DNA of 64,000 nt from NCBI GenBank assembly GCA_015680685.1, contig MNCI01009417.1, positions 618,168-682,167 on the forward strand, read 5' to 3'. Source of the DNA: Gnetum montanum. Its lineage: Eukaryota > Streptophyta > Gnetopsida > Gnetales > Gnetaceae. The position numbers were made by a program, and so were the translations under genes. The stretch's first letter is position 1, and each line of letters opens with the position of its first letter. This document shows positions 11,641 through 23,954 of this stretch, in pieces. The notes beneath the pieces are model-generated. The model saw only the letters and a list, made by a program, of their open reading frames with translations. It was not told the DNA's origin and searched no databases.

Positions 11641-12090
11641 GGGACTTAAGCCCTTTCTTTTGGTGGTGGAACTCATGGATGTGTTGTCATGGTTTGGCCC
11701 CTTGGAGCCCAACGCACCTTGTCATGACATGAAGATCGGATCACAAGGGTTATGGTTTCGTCCGGGCTGTAGTGAATTCCAATCGCTTATCCTACAAGCT
11801 TTTAATGTGGTCATCTGGTCTCATTTAAGTGAACAATTGGCTCGTAGTGTTGTTGAGACCATACTACCTGACTCATCCCATGACATATTGGCCTTCATCG
11901 TTGATGTGGACGAGGGATTATTTAAAGTTGATGGTGGTCCTACCGAAGGTCCTCGATCTACCCATCCTTTGACTCATGTTTGGGAGTTACCACTTTGTAG
12001 CCACTACAACAACAATAACACCGTTTTCCTAGCTTTCCATGTACATACATTATTCCAAAATCCACCTGGAACAGTGTATAGGGTAGAAAG
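11641..12090 (+). CDS. Antisense gene exon 2, element A: degenerate FCP1/NIF-like domain
   Basis: A 450-nt open exon, exactly the length of C's exon 2. FLLVVELMDVLSWF aligns with the DxD loop region of plant NIF/FCP1-like HAD phosphatases (LLVLDLNGLL). WFRPGCSEFQ...FNVVIWSHL aligns with the RPxxxxFL...FxVxVWS block. LTHVWELPL...NNNNTVFLAFHVHTLFQNPPGTVY aligns with LWEKL...NTLLLDDSPYKALxNPPxTAI. The first Asp is Glu and the DDSP pair is gone, so phosphatase activity is not expected. The family match is my inference from motif order, not from a search. Confidence 0.6.
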
Positions 12091-12173
12091 GTAAGCACTT
12101 TTCTAATTTATCTTTATTTTGTTTTCTTCCGTGTTATACCATTGTTTATATTTGATTATCTTTTTCTTGGCAG

Positions 12174-12445
12174 GCCCGATTTTGATGAGCATGGAATGCG
12201 CAGGAATGATGATCGACTTGACTTAATGCATACAGCCTTGGAGGCTTTCATGGTGGGCCCCACTCTTCATGGTGCTGTGTTGGCTCAAACCAAGGGTGCT
12301 ATTGTCCATTATCATAAGCAATTTTCCAAGGCCTTTGAATGTTGTGAAGCTCATGGGTGGCTACATGAGGATTGGTCTCGCAATGGACCCACTTTCCCTC
12401 AAGCGGTTGATTCAATGCCAAGTATGCCTAATTCATTTGCTAGTG
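12174..12445 (+). CDS. Antisense gene exon 3, element A
   Basis: Open, 272 nt (B 275, C 269: the differences are multiples of three). The acceptor is TTCTTGGCAG and the donor GTAAGT. It encodes RPDFDEHGMRRNDD...LHEDWSRNGPTF. It may continue the NIF-like fold, since plant NIF proteins have a YLEGL/FG...W segment here. It is shared by all three families, with HTALEAFMVGPTLHG and the W-L-H-x-D-W motif conserved. Confidence 0.65.
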
Positions 12446-12533
12446 GTAAGTGATTGTGTTCTAAGCTTTGTTTTATCTTTGCTACCCCATTGTTTATCAT
12501 GATATTGATCTTTTGTGTAACATGTTTTTATAG

Positions 12534-13580
12534 CATATATTACTCCTAGTGGGGTCACCATCGTGTCTAGGCGTACTGAGGGTACTCTTTTCATGAAGTA
12601 TGGGGAAACGAAAGATTCACAATGGTGGTTGCATAGAAAGGCACCTCAACATGTCATCACTTGCCTTACCGATGCTGGTTTGATGGATCTATTCAGTGCC
12701 TTGACTCCTATCGTTCCCGCAACTGAGATGGTTACCATCATTGACTCTTTCAACGATGATGTTACTTATTTTAGCACATGGGTGCCGAGGATTAAGGTTG
12801 CATTCCATTTAACTGTCAAATTCTTTTTAGATCTCTTTGGAGTACTGGCAGATGGTGTCATAGTGGTAGTGGACAAGGTGAATAGGGAAGGCCGCATGAT
12901 TAAGGACCTTGAGGAATGGCTGGGTGTGCCACGGGGTTCTAAGGGCTTCCCTATGCAAGTGGACACTAAAGTGATGGAAGTGAATTTGTTGTACCCATTG
13001 TTTAGAGCACGTGCATTTCCCAAGTCTCTTTCTCAGGTGAGAACTCTTGGGGTAGAGCCTGCACGTATCATGCACTCGATCCTAGAGACTGGTATGCATT
13101 ATAACTGGGCACAGTTTCTAGTTTTGGGCTTCTGTGGGGAGATTATCAGATTACGCTCTAACGTGAATGCGCAGTCCCACTTCACTTTTGCATTTTTCGT
13201 GGGCTATCTCCATAGGTTTTTCGAGTTCTTAGTGTTCTATGGAGATGATCATTATGTGTTAAGGGATCGCTCACAGTTTTCTTGCCCCTGGATCCATCAT
13301 TTATTTGACACCACCAGATCCCAAGATCCACTCGAAGGTATCAACGAATCAGTCTTCATTACCACAAGAGGTGCAACCAATTGTTCCCATCACTCACTTG
13401 ATAGATTGGGGTTGGAACCACCCATACTGTACACATCTGTTAGGAGAGCCGAGCGCTTGATCTAGGCGACCGTCAGGAAAGCCAAGGCTAAGGTGAAAAG
13501 AGCTAAGCATTCAAGAGCACCTGCTACAGAGGCAAGACCTCCGAGGGTGAAGAAAATTCGATTTCTCTTGCCAGGAGCAG
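12534..13580 (+). pseudogene. Antisense gene exon 4, element A: 'plant transposon protein'-like domain
   Basis: At 1047 nt this is the largest exon (B 1050, C 1041). Conserved blocks are FGVLADG (C FGVPTGG), LEEWLGVPRG, LYPLFRARAFPKSLSQ, GMHYNWAQFL, EIIRLRS, HFTFAFFVGYLHR, RPW-type HLFDTT and PLEGINES. The order (FxLS..F..LFG.P, then PLFRA..FPKTLSQ, then ..G..YN...FL...EI.RLR) resembles the domain called putative plant transposon protein in plant annotations. One in-frame TAG at 13463 interrupts the basic C-terminal part (KAKAKVKRAKHSR). Confidence 0.65.
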
Positions 13581-13700
13581 GTAAGTTTTTTTTTTTTTTT
13601 ACTTTAAGTGCTTTTTTTTATTGCCTTTTAAATTTATTTTCTTACTTAAATATGCATATCTATTATGTCATGCTAACTTTATATTTGTTGGTGTTAATAG

Positions 13701-13979
13701 AGTGTACCCTCGAGAGGGAAAGGGAAGAATTAGCTTCAATGGGTGAACCTGACACGGTTATCATTGGGTGTGATGAAGAGGAGGAAGCCATAAAAGAAGA
13801 AGTTGAGGCTATTCCCCTCTTATGGGAAAAGGATGCAATGAACTCCATGGAAGTAATGCTTGTTGATGCTTTAGATGCCCTTAAGCATTCGAGCAAGGAG
13901 AAAGGTGTCTTTGATGGTTTCTTTGATGGATCTCTACACCTTGGTGATCCACCTGAGCTGACCAGCAAGGGGCCTCTTG
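13701..13979 (+). CDS. Antisense gene exon 5, element A: acidic linker
   Basis: Open, 279 nt, flanked by TTAATAG and GTAAGTC. It encodes an acidic, low-complexity segment (CDEEEEAIKEEVEAI) with no recognised domain. Length is divisible by three, as in B (183 nt). Confidence 0.55.
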
Positions 13980-14353
13980 GTAAGTCTTGTTAGCTTGATT
14001 CACCTTCCGTACATCTTAGCTTTGTATATTATTTTGATTATCATGGCTCTTCTTAAAATGGATGCTGAAGCGCCTGAAGCACATGTATCGTAGGCGGATG
14101 GGTTAGAGTTAGAGGCCCCAGTTGAGGTGCCTTCCTGTACAGATTCAACATCCACCGATCCATTGAGGCTGTGGCATGAGATGCCCAATACGGGGACTTT
14201 GTTACCGGCATTGTCAATGATGTTGTTGCTCGTCTACAACAGGCTCATCCTGAATTAGGTATGTACTTTATACTAAGCACCTGGGTTCATTTTATTTATG
14301 CATCTATTGGAGTTTTTCTTGTTGGCTCATATATGTAATGTTTATACTTGTAG

Positions 14354-15126
14354 GTGCAAAACTCCAATGGAGTCCTTCCGAGGCTACCCATATTGATGGT
14401 CTTCTGGAATTACCCAAAGATGTTGAGCAGATTCCAAGAAGTATTTATGATGCAGTTTTGGGTTGTGTTGTTCCAAATGCCAAGTCTCTCTGGACCTGCA
14501 GGCGCTCAATTGAACAGTTATGGCTTGAAATTTAATCATTGAAATGAAATTTGGCGAAAGTAACAGAGGAAAGGAATGACTTGCAATCCCGTTATGATTT
14601 CTCCCCTGCTAGATTAGTCAATGATAGTACTTGGTAGACATCTGAGATCACCTATGCACGTTATTGGGCAGGCTTGAATAGCAAAGTGCAGGCGATTTGG
14701 GATCTGGCCGAACAATGAGCCCAAATGGATTTGTTGAATAGGAAGTGCCATGACTAGAAGTCCTTTGCATCCAAGGTGCATAAATGGGACCAGGATCAGA
14801 AAGACCACAAGCACCAATACAAAAAGTGGTTAAAGGAGGAATCGATTGAACGTCACTGGTTGGAGATGTTCGTGGAGGGGTTAGGCTTGCGCTCTTCCTA
14901 TGAGAAGTTTGTTGAGTGTACAGAGGTGGAAGGGTCTCCTGAGAGGTCCATTACTACTACCTATGGTGAAGCTTCAACAAGCATATTTTCTCTTGAGTGT
15001 CCTTCCTGGTCTTCAGTGGACAAGGGCAAAATCTTGGCCAACATCGACCTCGAACTAGGTGTGCATGTCCAAAGAGGAGATTTTACGATGCCTGAAGCTA
15101 ACCTCAGGCCTTCTCCACCTATGAGT
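14354..15126 (+). pseudogene. Antisense gene exon 7, element A: coiled-coil-like segment
   Basis: It begins GAKLQWSPSEATHI after acceptor ATACTTGTAG, as in B (GARLRWNPTEPIDL) and C (GAQLRWDPSETVTI). The helical region that follows (TEERNDLQSRYDF, HQYKKWLKEESIERHWLEMFVEGLGLRS) is broken by stops near 14533, 14544, 14636, 14717 and 14754. The end shows a frameshift: SKEEILR, matching SEEEILR of C, is out of frame. Confidence 0.65.
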
Positions 15127-15624
15127 GTTTTGGTCTAATATCGTTTTATTGCCTTTAGTCATCGTAATCTTCTTTGGTATTTTTTTTCTCTCTTAATCTG
15201 TTTATGTGTGCTTACTTATTTTATTATTTCGTTTTCTTTTTGTGATAGGGACGTGGTGATGATGAGGTTGGCTCTAGTGGGATGGGAGTTGATGATGCAG
15301 AGGACTTTGGGGACCAGCCCCCTCCTAATGCTAGTGCTTGATTTGGCTTATTAGTCTTGTCATTTTGTTTTTAGTTTTTTGAATTGTTGTTTTGTTTTTG
15401 GAATGTGTGAAGACAGATGTAACATGATCATGGTATAATATGCTATTACTTCGTGTTGCATAAATTTTGTTTTCTCTCTTTTTGTTTTCTTTTCAAGTTT
15501 ATTTGTGAACATAATCGTAAACTGGAGCCATGTCTGGTAAAAATAAAATAAATGAAACTTGTAACTTGCGAAATGTAAACGATAATGACGTAGCAAAGTT
15601 TCGGTGAACTAACAATGTATTTTG

Positions 15625-15860
15625 CTCTAGTTTAAAGCCATTTCGGGCCATGGGTATCAGTTTAAAGTCATGGTGGACTATCACGTCTCTATCAAAGTGG
15701 TGGAGGAGACTGTAGCTATTTTAGTGAATTTAGAAGAACCGACCATTTCTCATCATGGCTAGTTTAACGTTGTTGCGAATGTGTGGTAGTTTAACATCAT
15801 TTCAGACGTGTGGTAGTTTAACGTCATTTCAGACGTGTGGTAATTTAACAGTTGAGTAGC
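15625..15860. repeat. AGTTTA minisatellite, downstream copy, element A
   Basis: Units such as AGTTTAAAGCCATTTCGGGC and GTGGTAGTTTAACATCATTT lie between the end of the antisense gene and the end of the gag-protease frame. The equivalent arrays are 30085-30305 in B and 43038-43490 in C. Confidence 0.75.
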
Positions 15861-18800
15861 TTCTTTATTTTTTAAAGCTTGACATTAGGGGTAGGGCATG
15901 TTGATGTGATCTTATATTTAGTGTCTCCTTCACTAGTTATGTGAAATGGTAATTCTGACCATGAGATGTCTGGGGGAATGGCCCCTATATCAGCATGTTC
16001 TGATGTTTCCCCATTTTGTAATGTTACCATGTCTTCTGGGGGATTGTGGTTTGAAGGTTGATCATAACTTTGGGTTTTATCTAGTGCATTGTCTTATTTA
16101 GGCTCATCGGTGGTGTCATCCTATTTAAACTTAGGGGTAGTGTCATCTCATTTAGATTCATCGAATTCAACCTCTGAGCCTTGGTTTGTGCCTACGTGTG
16201 GAGAGATGTTGGATGTAGCTGCGTCTCCGTGTATAATGATTTCACCACCTTCGTAAGGTAAGTGAATCTCTTGATGGATGGATGAGGATACTGCTTTTAA
16301 TTTGGCTAACCAAGGTCATCCCAAAATCAAGTTAAATCCTGGCATCTCATCTATGACAACAAGCTCGGTTGACGTGGGGAACTGGTCCCCCGCTATGAAG
16401 TCCAAAGTGAGTGTTCCTTTTCCTATGACACGTGATTGACTAAATGATTTCAGGAATGTCATGGATGTTGGTTTTATCTACTCTATGAACCCCAATTGTT
16501 TGATGATGGGGAATGGTGCTACGTTTGTGGTTGCCCCATCATCAATGTGCACCCTATGTATTTTAAACTAGTTGACTTGTATGGTTATGAACATAGATGT
16601 GGTGGTGAATTCTCCTATTTTTTTATCCTTTTTAATGTTATCCGCATGTAAGCTTAGTGATGTGGACTTTGATATTTGATATGGATACATTACTACATGA
16701 ATGGAAGGTTCAGTTGTAGGTATGTTTTCATTGACAAGGATCGATGTTAACATAGGTACTAGAGCTTCACGGTGTACTTGAGAGGTCATCATTAAGTTGT
16801 ACAGGCTTATCGAAGTGTTCTTTTGTTTGAGGGCCTGTGTAACCTGGGTTAGGGCACTAGCCAATTCTTTGCTATTTGGTATGTTCTTGTTGGTTGAGAC
16901 TTGGTCCATTGGAACCAATAGTTGTATTTCTTGAGGGAGGGTTGTTACGTGGTGAACTGTAACCATTGGGTTTAGCTCCTCGAGCATTCCCAATTTTTTA
17001 GCTTGGTTACTTGTGCTTGGTTCATCAGTTGTTGGAGCCATGGGTGCAACATTTAACGGAGTGAATTTTGGGGGTCCCAACTTATGACCTTGGTGTTCTC
17101 TTCCCAAACGTTCCCTGGTCAACCTGTTTGCGAGGTGTTCTCGTGAAGGTCATGGGGGAGCTGTTGGGGTCTGAACATCAGGGTGCTTCGTTGAAGGTTA
17201 TTTCACCCCTATCAATCATACGTTGTATGTCTTGTTTTAGGGTGAAATAGTAATCGGTTCCGTGCCCATTTCATTGATGGTACTCGTAAAATCTATCTAG
17301 CCTAAAGCCTCTCAAAACTGGAGGCTCATTCAGTGTTGCTAGGCTTGGGTCTCTAACTAGTTCACAATATCGGTCATGTCTTTGGGCTGCCGCAGGAGAC
17401 AGTGGCTTATGTTGGATGGCCCCAGCCTTTAAAAGTTGATCTAGTAGTTGCAAAGGCTTCATAGGCAACGGTGTATATTGGGTAGGTTTTTTTCTCTCAA
17501 ATGTACGTGCATGACCCATGTTAGCCATTTGCATGAAGGATGATGGTTCAGGTGGGGGTGTGGAAGTAGTTCTCTCATAGTTAACGGGAACCATAGGTTG
17601 TTTCCCTTTCTATCCCACATTGTTGGGTTGAGCCATCTTTGCTACTGCTGCCATTGTTGCTTTAGCCTTGTCTTTGTCTTTCTTTGTGTGTTGATTTTTA
17701 AAGGCTGAATAAGCGGGTTCATGACTATTTTGGGCTACCTCCTCTATGTTCTTTATCTATACAAAAGCTTGACTCAGGGTGCGAGCATTTAGATAGTAGA
17801 GATTTGACTTAATAAAGTCGTTCATGACTCCTTTAAGAATCATAAGTAGGTATGTTTCTGGGATTGGCTCATGAAGTTCATTAAGTGCAGGACTCCATCT
17901 CTGAATAAAATTTTGGATAGGTTCTAGTGGTGCTTGCTTCACCTGGATCAGACTATCTAAGGTTGCTTCAGGCTTCAGGTTGTACTTAAACCTGGTAACA
18001 AACTGGTGTAACAAATCCTCTAGAGAGGATATAGAGTTACAGGGTAAGGCTCTATATGAGTCTAAGGCTCTTCCGGTTAAATACATGGCGAACACACATA
18101 GGATTGCGTGGGGCCAAGCCTAAAGCAATAGACATTCTAATCTAAATTACTAAGTGGGAATTGGGGTCTCCTTCCCCATTATATTTTGTCAATTGAGGCA
18201 ATGACACTCCCTTGGGAAAAGTTAAAGGTGGAACTGACGAACTAATTGAATCATCTTGGTAGAAGTCCAATACTTTAAGCTCTTCAATGTTAGTGGTTTT
18301 GAGGCACTTTACCTCATCAGTGAGCTCTTGCATCATCTTTTTGGCTTCGGGCCATTCTTGGACACTCGGTGGAGTAGTAGGTTGGTTAGTTTGAGTGCTA
18401 TACAAGTTAGATTGCTGTATGGTTGGTAGGAATGATGATTGTTGAGTTGTTGATGGTTGTACTTGAGTGACGTTCATGGATGGAATTGTAGTAGGTGGTA
18501 TTCTATAATGAGCGGGTTGATATTGTTGCATACCAGACATGGTCCACTATCTAGTTACGAGTTGTGAGGGAATGCCCTGAACCTGTTGAGCCGAAGTGGT
18601 GAAGGGTGTCCCTTGGATTTGCACTCGTGGTATATAGTGAGTAGATGTAGAAGTGGATATCACGGATGGCATCTCAATTACTTGGGGTGGGAAGGCCGAT
18701 CCTACATTGGTTTGAGAGGGGGGTTGTTGGGGTTGTACTTGGAGGAGAGAGGATAACGTGGTGGCCGGAGGAATAATGGAGATAGATGCATTGAATTGAG

Positions 18801-18891
18801 TATTGGTCATGGGGAGAGTGGGAATAAGGGTGGTTGCTTCCTATTGAGAGACATGTGCTTGAGTGCTTTTAAATGCATGAAGTGACATGGT
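15845..18891 (-). pseudogene. Element A gag (C-terminal part) and aspartic protease
   Basis: This continues the gag frame from 36121 across element B. Minus-strand order: proline/glutamine-rich gag linker (18810-18142), Retrotrans_gag core (about 18200-17757: GRALDSYRALP, LLHQFVTRFKYN, FIQRWSPALNELHEP), knuckle region (17594-17271, FYEYHQ), RERLG...TPLN linker, then protease (17122 to about 16200). The protease active site (16531-16545) reads DDGA rather than the usual DTG/DSG, as in B and C. MPGFNLILG and SSIHQEIHLPYEGGE follow. The frame ends ...KIKKLLNC at 15845. Many stops are present. Confidence 0.85.
18887..18891. other. Target site duplication (ATGGT), low side of element B
   Basis: ATGGT directly precedes LTR start TGTAACGAC and is repeated at 36121-36125 after the other LTR. 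It lies in element A's gag. Confidence 0.9.
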
Positions 18892-20505
18892 TGTAACGAC
18901 GGAAAATGTCGGTAGCTGGAATACCAAACAAAATCCATATACACAGTCTTAACCATGGATCTGTGCGAGGGCTGTGCTAAAGAAAATGAATTCGCAGTGC
19001 CCTGAACGGTCTTGTCAATCAGATAGGGACTTACTAAATCAGTAAATCAACAAAGATTATAGGTGTTTCGTGGAACAATCTGATTCGATAAATCGCGAAA
19101 GGAGAGGAAAAGAATGTAAATAAATTGCAATAATAACAATGTTAACGCGACAAAGGAAATCAGATCTAAGAGAAATGCGTGATTTCAAGATCTATACTTT
19201 GACCCGAAAGGAAAGAGTATTTTGTATACAAAGTTACAATGGGAAGACTCTGATTATCTTGTGTGGAAGATACACAAAATAATAAGAAAACTGTTTAACA
19301 AGGAGTGCAGAATGGAGGTCGGTCTACCTTATAAGCCAAAGATGGAGTGCAAGGAAGGTCAAGCTCGGATGCCTATCAACCAACTGTGTCTGGCCAATAG
19401 ATCCTGCTAACTGCACTAGATGATCTCTCGATCTTTGATCTGTCTTCTTCACTTTGGATAGTCTTTGCTCAAAACTGCCAAGGATCACCAATGGGAGAAC
19501 TGTATTTTCGCCAAAGGGTGTGATCGCTCCTACTGCCAAATGCTCGAAAAATTGTTTCTGCTCAAAGATGATAACTGTCGAAAGTTGAAGATGTTAACTA
19601 CTGCTCTCTCTCCCAAAATATGCCCCCAAAGTCTCTCTCAAAAAAGTCTTTTTTTTTCTTTTCTTCACCAACTGAGGTATTTATAATATGCAGAATAGGC
19701 ACGGCCTTGATGACACATGTCTCAAACTTTCCGAATACCGTTGACTCGATGAACTGGCTGTGTCACGTCACATTGCGACGTAGGTTGTTAACACTTTGCT
19801 GAAGCTATTTCATGATTACGCACAAATACACTTATCAACGTATTGCACGTATGGATAGCAAATGCATAACTGCTTTAGTCGGCTTTACGCTGTATTACCT
19901 TTGTTTACGCTACGTTGCGTGGCAGAGCGTAAAAAAGTATGGAAATAGTGAGTCAAGCTGTTTTACGATCATTTACACAGCAAAGCGTAGTGAAGCGTAA
20001 AACACGATCAACTCGGCAATAAATTACGCTGACGTACGCTACGTACCGTAACGAGCGTAAGGCGATTAATGTGCAAAAAATAAAGGGGCTAATCTGTCGT
20101 GCTTCCCTTGGACTTTCCTTTTGACCTTTTTGAAGCTCATTACACTACCGTGCATAACAGAGTGTAAACCTGACCCTGGACAAAAGACTTAGCAGGATAT
20201 GCGAGAAGTCGCATATTACGCTGCTCAGGCCTTAAACTTCACCAAATCCGTCGAAGCAAGTCACTTTCTGATGTCAGACTATGTTAAGCAGAATTACACC
20301 ATGTGCCATTACGCTATGTTGCATAGTGTAGCGTAAAGACAGAAAACATAGTAAAAATTGGGATTTGTAAGGAAGTTGGAGACTTGATGCCAAGCGTTGT
20401 TTTGCCTTGCTTTGCCTTGTTCTACCTTACGGAATTCTGTCACGAACTTTTGCCTAAATCGTGAATCTTTACCTGAGGCCGATTCACAATTTTCATGGTG
20501 TTTCA
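18892..20505 (-). repeat. Element B 3' LTR
   Basis: It pairs with 34571-36120 and differs mostly by transitions, plus a block near 19690-19790 missing from the other copy. It is rich in GCGTAA words (for example 19900-20060: TTACGCTACGTTGCGTGGCAG...). The TATA box is at 19678-19685. Confidence 0.95.
19678..19685 (-). promoter_or_regulatory. TATA box of element B 3' LTR
   Basis: TATTTATA on plus, TATAAATA on the element strand. It is identical in the 5' LTR at 35354-35361. Confidence 0.65.
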
Positions 20506-20572
20506 ATGGCCCCTCTTTGTTGACAGTTAGAGGGCTTTCTCGAAAGATGTCGACAAAGAATACGAAACATCA
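20495..20572. other. Stem-loop spanning polypurine tract and LTR start, element B
   Basis: Inner arms TCTTTGTTGACA (20514-20525) and TGTCGACAAAGA (20548-20559) pair with one G-U. Outer arms TGGTGTTTC and GAAACATCA also pair. The polypurine tract reads AACAAAGAGGGGCCAT on the element strand. This is the same layout as in A and C. Confidence 0.7.
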
Positions 20573-21659
20573 GACCGATGAAAGCACCAATAGCGTTTAT
20601 CAATAGGTACTCAAGTATGATCCTGCCAACGTAGAGGTGTAGAGATGAGGGAATCTAGAGATAGGATGGTATATAGGGGGAAATAGGTTCGAGGAAGACA
20701 CAAATGAGGTTCGGGGAAGACACAAATGGGCGGGATTTTTCACGCATAAGCAAATAGGCCTTCTCCTGCGATTGTGTTTGCATGGAGTTATGCCTTCATT
20801 TTGTGTTAAAGGGGGTTGCATGGACAAATTGTGTTGCATCTGCATGGCCTGGGTGAGATGTGTTTCACCCATTTTTTTTGGCATCCACTAGGCGAGTTGC
20901 ATTATGTCGGCTTATGGACTTGATTGTAATGCGAATGCAGAAAGCATGTGTTGTGTATGTACATTTTGCATACAGTAAGTGGATGGGATAGTTAAGAGTA
21001 GTGATAAGGGTTAAGGGTAGGATTATGAGGAACACAAGGATGCACCCTCTGAGTGGACAGGCCAACTTAAGTAGCCATCTCAAAATGCTGTCGGTATTAC
21101 ATCACTCAGATGAACACACCTTCGAACGACGTCCTTGTAACAAGTAACCTGCAACCAAAGAAGAAAACAGAGGGTACCATTGTTCGTGCGAATCGTGGAC
21201 GAGGTTGTTGAAACAAGTACAATTAAAGGCGAGATAAAGTGATCGGGCCGTGAAGGAGGAACTGTAGCACGAGGCCCGAGTCTTCACCCTTGACGCTCGG
21301 CCCAGCATATCACCGCCAAAAAACATCAGACTCGGCGCACCTGACTGGTTATGTAAAGAACCAACTAGGTGAATCTGTGAAGCCAGGGCCTAATGGCGAT
21401 GATGAGCAAAGATTCCCAAAGTCGTAATTGATGGGAATTCCTTTGGGGATCCAGACGATGAAACTAACCTCTCAGAGGTACCACCACTGGAATGGGTGCG
21501 GTGACGGTATCTCCGAGGGATCAATAGTATGCCCTTCAGCATATCCGAGAGATCAGTAGAATGCCAGTGAGGTAGTAACACTGGGGCTGTCTCAGCGTCC
21601 CATCTCATTTGTCGTGCAGCTGCATAAAGATCATCACGGTCGCTTGACTTGCATGATGG
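20573..21659 (-). other. 3' non-coding region of element B
   Basis: No conserved domain is visible in any frame. The short open frames do not match anything in A or C. It lies between the stem-loop and the 3' minisatellite. Confidence 0.5.
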
Positions 21660-22135
21660 CAGCTTATGAGTCCCAGTTTTAAGTCCTGGTAGAGTGTCGT
21701 TGCTGGATTTAAGTCTCAGCAGACCATGGTCTCAGTTTAATGTTTGGGCGGACCAAGAAATGCTAGTTTTATGTCGTAATGGATGACGAAGAAGCTGATT
21801 TATGGTCTCAGCAGACTGTGCTGTGGGTGTCAGTTTTGTGTCATGACCCAGGGACAAGTCTGTGCTGGTTTTACGTCTCAGCAAATGACTACTTACCTGT
21901 GCCAGTTTTGTGTCATGGCAGATAGCTAGTGCCAGTTTAGCGTCGTGGCAGACGCGTGTAAAAGATGCCAATTTTTCGTCGTGGCGGACTTGTACAACAC
22001 TGCCAGTTTTACGTCGTAGCGGACGGCTACAACTTGCCATTTTTACGTCATGGCAGATGGTTAATGCCAGTTTAGTGTCATAGTGGATGATTGTTGCTAG
22101 TTTAGCGTCATAGTGGACGATTATTGCCATACCTG
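21660..22135. repeat. AGTTTA minisatellite, 3' UTR copy, element B
   Basis: Roughly 11-12 units of about 40 bp with the core CAGTTTTACGTCGTAGCGGAC (written with variations such as CCAGTTTAGCGTCGTGGCAG). The array starts just after the integrase stop at 22157. Confidence 0.9.
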
Positions 22136-22156
22136 ATGTTCACACTGGAGATGCAG

Positions 22157-22918
22157 CTATATGTAGTACCGCTTCAGATATATATGATTAACAAGATTTG
22201 GTAGCTCGTTGTCGTCATTATCTGCCAACTTGAATGCTCTGTTGCCATACACATCGGTCACCAAGAAAGGGCCCTCCCAGTTTGCAGAGAATTTATCCAC
22301 TGGTTCGCGAATGGCCTTGAGAACCAAATCTCCCTTCTTGATCAGGCCCTGCTGAAGATTGTGACGATGCTTTTGCCTCTGCTTGTCTTGATACTTTTTG
22401 ATTGTATCAAGCACCTGTATTCGCTTCTCTTCTACAAAATCCAAATCCATGATTCGAGACTCAGTGTGCTGAGCCTCATTTATAATTGTGGAGAGGACCA
22501 TTCTCAGAGAAGGAACTTGCAATTCGAGGGGCAGCACTGCTTCAGATTCATAAACTAGGCTATAGACCGTACTATCTGTAGCCGTCCTACAAGTAGTATG
22601 ATATGCCCATAGCACATAGAGGATTTTTTCATACCACTGCCTCTTATTGCTGTCAAGAATTTTCTTGAGCAGATTGATGATGACCTTGTTTGTGGCTTCA
22701 GCTTGACCATTCTCTTGCAGGTAATAGGGCAAGGAAAAAGATTGTTTAATGCCAAGGCTATCATAGAAGGATTTGGTTTTTGAACTACTAAACTGTGGCC
22801 CGTTATCGGTTACGATAGTCATTAGGAGACCAAATCTAGTTACAATGTTATCTAAGATGAAATCGCAAATCTGTTGAGATGTGATCTTCCATAAAGGAAT
22901 AGCTTCTACCCACTTCAT
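22157..22918 (-). CDS. Element B integrase core and C-terminal domain (open block)
   Basis: A 253-codon open stretch with VTDNGPQFSS (second Asp), ENGQAEATNK (catalytic Glu) and the tail (GDLVLKAIREP, FSANWEGPFLV). The first Asp (QWGLDIIGP) lies upstream at about 23000, beyond stops. It is the best preserved integrase in the window and keeps all three catalytic residues. It is part of a polyprotein, not an independent gene. Confidence 0.8.
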   Translation of the reverse strand: MKWVEAIPLWKITSQQICDFILDNIVTRFGLLMTIVTDNGPQFSSSKTKSFYDSLGIKQSFSLPYYLQENGQAEATNKVIINLLKKILDSNKRQWYEKILYVLWAYHTTCRTATDSTVYSLVYESEAVLPLELQVPSLRMVLSTIINEAQHTESRIMDLDFVEEKRIQVLDTIKKYQDKQRQKHRHNLQQGLIKKGDLVLKAIREPVDKFSANWEGPFLVTDVYGNRAFKLADNDDNELPNLVNHIYLKRYYI

Positions 22919-23954
22919 GAAGTACTCAGTAGCGGTAATTATGAAGCTCTAACCTGCGGAAGATTTCGGTGTGATGGGACCTATGATGTCTAGTCCCCAT
23001 CATTGAAATGGCCATGTTATCTAAGTCGTATGTAACTCTGTAGGCGACACGTGTATAAGATTTGCGTAGCGCTAACATGTGTCACAAGTTTTAACCTTTG
23101 TTAGGCAATTTTTTTCCATTTATGGCCAGTAATACCCTAAGCAATGGATTTTTGAAGCCATAGTCCTTGGTGCTACATGTCCTTTGCATAATCCCTCGTG
23201 GACCTCGCCAACTATACGTTGTGCTTGGTCTTTGTTAACGCAAGTAAGCAACACACCATCAAAAGAGCGTCTACAGAGAGTACTGTATCCTATGACGACG
23301 TACTACCTAGCTCGCTTGTAGATTGCATCTTTCTGCGCCCGTGTTAATTCGTGCAGTGGCTCGCCATGCAAGAGGTAAAATCTTAATACTATCGTACCAC
23401 TCTAGCGTTTTGTCCTCGAGCAGAGAGGATATTTGCACCGCCTGAATGATGGGATTTGTGCAATCTGTTATTAATGCGGGACAGGTGTCGAACAGGTGTG
23501 AGGGCACGTTCAAAGCCAGTGTAGCCAATGCGTCGGCCAGCGTGTTATCAGTGCGTGGTACGTGTTTGGCATCGATGGTCATGAACCGCTTCAGAAGATC
23601 TTTAGCTATATCGCAATAGGGATGTAAATGTGCAGTCTTGCAGGCGTAGACTCCTGTGATTTGATTTATGACAAGCATCGAATCACCCCTAATTGCCAGG
23701 TGTCGAACATCGAGTTCGCAGGCAGTTAGTAATCCCTTGAGAAGTCCCTCGTACTCTGCCACGTTGTTCATACAGGGGAAGGTCAAGCGCCAAGCGTGAA
23801 GACACACATCTTTAGGTGATAGTGTAATAACTATAGCGGTGCTGCTGCCTCTAACAGTTGAAGCTCCGTCAAAGTATAATGTTGCTTCGGGGCCTATCAG
23901 GATAGGGCTTAAACTATGTACATGTTCATCCGGAAATTCAGGCTCTATGGTTGC

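Larger units (their letters stand above)
9805..15341 (+). pseudogene. Antisense spliced gene of element A (between protease and RT)
   Basis: Predicted exons: 9805-9947, 11641-12090, 12174-12445, 12534-13580, 13701-13979, about 14060-14258, 14354 to about 15126, and 15249-15341. All visible introns are GT-AG and join in phase: exon 1 ends two bases into a codon, and exon 2 supplies the third. The start MSR followed by a K/G-rich stretch matches element C. Exons 2, 3 and 5 are open. Exon 1 has one TAG, exon 4 one TAG (13463), exon 6 a TAG and a frameshift, and exon 7 several stops and a frameshift. The tail (GRGDDEVGSSGMGVDD...) is acidic. An AATAAA lies at 15542. Domains are described under exons 2, 4 and 7. 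It runs opposite to gag-pol of A and is a dead copy of a once functional gene. Confidence 0.8.

Noticed and set aside
11641-15341. Antisense exons as a host gene that captured retrotransposon insertions
   Set aside because: The same gene occurs at the same internal place in three separate elements, two of which have perfect target duplications outside it, so it travels with the elements.
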